A stretch of DNA of 64,000 nt from Batkoa obscura. Lineage: Eukaryota; Entomophthoromycota; Entomophthoromycetes; Entomophthorales; Batkoaceae. Location: the NCBI GenBank assembly GCA_030770535.1, contig JASVEC010000054.1:62001-126000 (forward strand). Direction: 5' to 3'. Positions 59,389 to 64,000 of this stretch are shown here, in pieces (the first letter of the stretch is position 1; each line of letters opens with the position of its first letter). The notes beneath the pieces are model-generated. The model did not search any database and was not told the DNA's origin. It saw only the letters and a program-made list of their open reading frames with translations. A program made the translations under genes and the position numbers.

Positions 59389-61210
59389 AAGGTAAGCTGG
59401 GATCGATCTTTTAATTTTTCTGTTTTCTATAGACTCTATAACTCTAATTGGAACTATATCACTTTTTTTGATGTATCAGATACCGGATAACAATGCAGCT
59501 TATTGTTGTGTTTAATAAAGTGTAAATACTTCTTAATGCCCTGCATCTCTATTATTCCTTTTGTATTTTTGTTTCTTTTATACTTTTTAAAAACCATATC
59601 TGTTTTCCCATTATTAACAATCGAGTTATTAATTTTATTATGCTCGCAAATAAAAGCCTCAAATCTTGAAATTAATTGATCGATATCTTCTATTTTACCT
59701 AACGCTTCAAAACTACTTTTCCATTTTGAAGGGTTTCCAAAATGTCCATCAACTATACTTTTTCCATGATGCTCAGCAAAAAAATTAAGATTCACACTCA
59801 AACTACTCTTTATTTTATGAATTTCTTTAAACATATAGTGTAGAAACTCTTGGGATCTAAAATGATTTCCTGTATCTACCCATATATTGATTTTTGTAAA
59901 CTTTTTAAATAGAAGCTCTGTAGAGATCAAATTGATTAAACAATCTCCTGCATATGCTGAATCATGGTTTAATATTTCAGATAAATAATCAAAGTAAACT
60001 TTGCCTATTGTTTTATCATCTTTTAGATGTAATACACCAAAGCCTAATACTGACTGACATAGCTTGTTTATTATAATGATCTAGATTTATTGAATCTGGT
60101 CTTGTTCCTATTTCCATATTTTGTTTAAAATCTAAAATTATTATACAACTTTTGTTATTTAATTTTTTGATAGTTTTATTAAATGTGTTTTTTTGAGTAT
60201 CAACACATAATTTATGTAATTTGTATAATTTTTCTTCTTCGTTGAAAATTTCTTCTATCTCTGTTTTGTTTTTTGCTGTATTTATTTTATTTTCAAATAA
60301 CTTTTTTCTAACTGTATACTGGGTACATATATTACATAGATCCGTTTTTCTTGCTGGATTTTTGAAATTACTTGGTATATATTTAAAGAACGTTGACCTA
60401 GCTACTGCTTTATCTCTTAGATCATTAAAATATCTACTGTATATCATTCTTCTTTTATTTAATATATATGTTATCTGATGAATATTTACTATCATTATTT
60501 TTTTTATTAAATCTTGATGAAATAGTTGAATCATTTAGTAAATATTGTATGATAGTTTCAATTTGGTCATCTTTAATTTTTTTTGTATTTTTAATAATAT
60601 GTTGTAATGTTGATATTTTATTATTATTACTTATTTTTGAATAATCATATTGATTTCTATTTATATTAAACCCAAAACTCTTACATTCATCAAAAGAATA
60701 TACTGAAGCTATAGTTGATAATAACGCTACTTGTTGATTTTTGTTTCCTGTTTCCCTTAAAGCACTAATTTTATACATTACTTGATTAAGTTTATTATTA
60801 TCGATAGTAAACTTTGATAATATATCTTTTCTTTGTTTTGTTTTATTATAAAATTCCATAAACCTTGGGTTGTTATAAGTAGCTCTTAAAATTGACGTAA
60901 ATGAATTACAATGTTTATATTGTGTACTCCTCCCTATTGTATTGAAATTTTCAAAAAATCGATTTCGAAGTTTAGTTATGAAAGTTTGCATTTTATTTCT
61001 ATTTCAACAAAAAATAAAGTCAAATAACCCTATTTATATAATTAGGAAAATTAGCTATTTAAGAAAAGGAAACAATTAAAATAAGTTTTAAATAGAGACA
61101 TTTAATTTTAGGCTTTTTAGATTTGACCATCATGTTATTAGACACAAACTTAAAATTTTGAATTTGGATTAATTTCTAAGTAGATTCTGAAACCAATTAG
61201 GACAGCCCCA
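59389..61210 (-). mobile_element. DNA transposon copy F, the longest uninterrupted transposase, lacks the 3' end
   Basis: Runs on the minus strand from tip TGGGGCTGTCCTAATTGG at 61,210. There is no MITE inside. Transposase text covers 60,991-59,454 in three overlapping frames (178, 172 and 158 codons), so at least two frame shifts separate them (near 60,470 and near 60,020-59,930). Visible parts, in order: MQTFITKLRNRFFENFN, DLCNICTQYTVRKKLF (CxxC), CIIILDFKQNMEIG, INIWVDTGNHFRSQEF, FFAEHHGKSIVDGHFG and MQGIKKYLHFIKH. It stops before the transposon 3' terminus. Its flank at 61,211 is TA. Confidence 0.87.
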
Positions 61211-61270
61211 TATAGTTTAAACCAAAAAATCCAAAAAGGTTTAGCAGGATTGCCGTTTGAGGTGTTGTGA

Positions 61271-61830
61271 CAAATAGCAAAAAACTGAAGAAACTTCAAA
61301 AAACGATACCATACTTTCAAAGGTCAATTTCTATTTAACTAATAAAGTCAAAGGATTTCTAACAAGTTATTGGTTTGTTAGATAGATTAAATTTTTTCAT
61401 TAGAAAACTGAGATTAACTTTTAAAAAGGCCTAATTTTAAGTTTAAGCTTAAAAGCATAGTTTGTTTTAATAGAAAATTACCTCCTAATGTTAAAATGAT
61501 AAAAATTAATTCTTAGTTTTAAACAAGCATATATGGTAAATCTTTTTATACAATCTTGTAGTAGTTTGTTTTGTAATTTTTTTCCATTGGTTTGTATTTT
61601 TTTAAAAATTTTGTTTATTATTGAAAATTAAGCTTTTGGGCTCAAAATTGGAAAACCACCTCTTTTAAGAGTAGTTCAGCTTCCTAATAAAAAAATTCAA
61701 TTTATCCTAAGATCAAACCTTTAGTAACAGCTTGTTAGAGAAATCCTTTGACTTTATTAGTTAAATAGAAATTGACCTTTGAAAGTATGGTATCGTTTTT
61801 TGAAGTTTCTTCAGTTTTTTGCTATATTTG
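61271..61830. mobile_element. Foldback element with long terminal inverted repeats
   Basis: The left arm starts CAAATAGCAAAAAACTGAAG and the right arm, read on the minus strand, starts CAAATATAGCAAAAAACTGA. The arms match closely for ~110 bp (through CTATTTAACTAATAAAGTCA and AAGGATTTCT) and then continue with weaker similarity (TTAGAAAACTGA against TTAGGAAGCTGA). Total length is ~560 bp with a ~200 bp poorly paired middle and no coding capacity. No clear target duplication (TTGTGA left, TTATAC right). It lies 60 bp from transposon copy F. Only one copy is in the window. Confidence 0.78.
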
Positions 61831-64000
61831 TTATACAAAATTTATCTCAACTTTTTATAGCACCTATTTTAGAAGGGAATTTTTGTACAGCCTCCTATAC
61901 TTTAATAGTAAATATGTTAATAAATACATAAAATCGTTTTCCCTTGGTAGCTGCTATTTTATTTTGCAAATTTAATTATCATAAACTAAAAATTCTAAGG
62001 TACATAGGTGTTACTTTGGTTTGCTGACTAAATCACTAGTATCATAGAATCAAAATCAAATAAAAAACTGTGCAGAAAAGAGCAAGTACATTGTATCATA
62101 TAAGGTGGTAAAGGTGGTTGATGAAAAGCTCAAGAATTGTTTTGATTAAAAATGTGTAAAATAAAATGGGCTTTATTTTTGTATATTTATTATAAAAAGT
62201 CTTAATTATAACTCTCAGTGACAAATAATAAAATTGATATCAACAACTTCGAGTGGGTATCCTTTAGAACATTATAATAAATGTAAAAATACTTATTTTG
62301 CTTGGTTTCATCCATTTTGTAGTACTCTAGATATTTTACTAGTTTCTATATTTCTCAACTACCATTTTATTTTTCCTTGCCTCAAAAATTAAAAACTAAC
62401 AGGATTTTAATTTATTCATTTATAATGGACAATTTTTATAATAATCCATTAAAAGGGTGGTTGGTTTTGTTATTCTCAGTATGTTTTCATTTTTTGAAAT
62501 TCACCATTGACTTTTTTCACTTGAATTTAAAAATGCAGGGGGAGGTTATAAATAATCCTTAAGTTCAGGTAAAAAATACCAGCAAATTCGAATAAAAGTG
62601 ATTTGATTTGTGTTTGTCTGAAATAACACGAGTGAGAGGACTTGATATAAAAACAAGCCTTTTTTTCGCACAATTTTCATTTAAATCATTTTGAACAACT
62701 TCTTTCTAAACTAAGCTAACCCACCCCCACCACCCTTTAAACCAAGCTAGAATCCAAAAATAACATGCAAAAAAATCACTTTTATTAAAGAATCATCTTT
62801 AAAGTTACATCGATTGTATTTATTGAATACAAACTCTAAAGGTATAGGTATAAAAAGGGAAAATTATTGGTGTTTTGGGATCTTTGAATAATTTTAGGTA
62901 AAAATAAAAACTAAGTCTATCTATATCTAGAAAGAGCTGATCTATACCTAAAATTTAAATTATACTAGTATTTTAAAAACGTTAGCAAAAATATATATTT
63001 GAAATTTATGTCTAAATTCAAGTAAAAGTTTAAAAGTAATTAGAAATTAATTTGTGTATTTACATTTTGTTAATCAAATTATGTTGAGATGTTTTTTTGG
63101 CCCCATCACCTTTTCCTTTTTAAGCGCTATTTATTTGACCGGAAAGACCTGTTAGTAAAATCCCAAACACAAAATCAACCACCACTATTATTAAAATTAA
63201 TGTAATCTAATTCAGAAGATTTTTAGTAGCTATAATTTTAATTTCCATATGCAATTTAATGATAAAGCATTTGTTTAATAATTTCATTTTATTTATTTAA
63301 TAAAGTAATCCTTTATGAGATATATGTGCTATTGTGAAAGATTGACATTTATGGATTTTACATAAATTTGTAATAGATTATTAAAATATTGCTATTACAG
63401 TACTATTTTTAGGTTGCCATTATTTATTTATCTTTTCATTTAAACTCTCAAATTGATAGATACTCAACACCAACACGATAGATACATCAATCAATTAGTC
63501 GCGTTTTTTACCAATTGATCTCAATTTAATATCGAATAATCTACAATGGTTCATTAGTTGTTTTTTGCTAAATAAAATGCCTCATGCCAAAGAATTGAAA
63601 AAATGATTTTTAAAACTTTTGTTAATTTTAATATAGTAAACTAGTACTTTTTAAGAGTCAATTTTTTAGCAGGTGTAATTTAGTTTTAATAACTAGAAAT
63701 CATAAAATCAAACGAATTTTTCTGCCAAAAAGAATCTAAGCATTAGCATTTTGTTTTTATAAGGTTTAAAATCTTCTTGCGTATATTTAATATCTGTCTT
63801 ACAGCTTAACTTACTTTTAAGCATCAAAACTACATGCAAACTACCAAAAAAGTCTTAAATAATTATACCAGCAGTTTTTTGTAAATCAATTATAAAATAC
63901 AAGTCAAAAATAAAAATCATCAAAAGTTTAGAAAAATAAACATAATATAGAAATGTTAAAACAATGGTAAAGTACTTTCTTTACTTTACCTAATTCGAAA
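61831..64000. other. AT-rich intergenic tail of the window
   Basis: One MITE (63,084-63,185). A C-rich stretch at 62,721-62,743 (CCCACCCCCACCACCC) downstream of TATAAAAACAAG (62,648) resembles a promoter, but no gene start follows in ~1 kb. Short ORFs here (for example 62,377-62,562) are not supported as genes. Confidence 0.4.
63084..63185 (-). mobile_element. MITE copy, diverged
   Basis: TTGAGATGTTTTTTTGGC to TCAACCACCA. Core CCATCACCTTTTCCTTTTTAAGCGC; the tips are eroded and the boundaries approximate. Confidence 0.75.

Noticed and set aside
62377-62562. 61-codon ORF near the right end
   Set aside because: Composition is like the surrounding AT-rich DNA, with no recognisable motif and no clear leader.

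Overview
The window is nuclear DNA from a very AT-rich eukaryote with many short GT-AG introns (mostly 35-60 bp). A fungus is the best fit. The evidence is Pam17 (a motor subunit known from fungi), a Sey1-type ER fusion GTPase and a PEBP-type mitochondrial ribosomal protein mL38. The retained ZNF277-like and KAT14-like genes, normally thought of as animal genes, point to an early-diverging AT-rich lineage; Entomophthoromycotina (Conidiobolus-like) is my guess. The species is not proven.

Layout. From 1.6 to 39.4 kb the window is gene-rich. In order it holds CDC27/APC3 (+), a ZNF277-like zinc-finger protein (-), tRNA-Arg(CCT), a phospholipase D with a Cys-rich N-terminal half (-), PER1/PGAP3 (+), choline-phosphate cytidylyltransferase (+), tRNA-Val(TAC), SEY1 (+), PAM17 (-) and mL38 (-). 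After a 5.4 kb gene desert come profilin (+), an acyltransferase (-), proteasome beta-3 (-), tRNA-Gly(GCC) (-), a KAT14-like acetyltransferase (-), TFIIS (-), an MCFD2-like EF-hand protein (+), a DUF1295 membrane protein (-), a second identical tRNA-Val (-) and ribosomal protein eS25 (+). From 39.4 to 64 kb only a small PP1-docking-motif protein and an F-box-like protein look like host genes. The rest is decayed DNA and transposons.

Mobile DNA. A DNA transposon of about 2.5 kb (ends TGGGGTTGTCC..., transposase about 540 aa, TA target site) is present in at least six broken or nested pieces between 49.6 and 61.2 kb, plus a fragment at the left edge. About 25 copies of a ~100 bp MITE (ends TGGGG[A/G]TGT..., TA target duplication) are scattered over the window. 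The MITE's end and subterminal sequences resemble those of the 2.5 kb element, so the transposon is a plausible source of its transposase. Empty-site comparisons inside the window confirm TA duplication for two MITE copies. Two solo-LTR-like units and one long-inverted-repeat foldback element are also present.

Gene architecture. Several genes have extreme micro-exons. In eS25 the first intron follows the ATG directly. In profilin the last intron lies directly before the TAA. The last coding exons of PUP3 and TFIIS are 6 and 9 nt. The genes cover secretion and GPI/ER membrane biology (PER1, SEY1, MCFD2-like, PCT1, acyltransferase, PLD), mitochondrial import and translation (PAM17, mL38), and general housekeeping. 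There is no sign of a co-regulated cluster.
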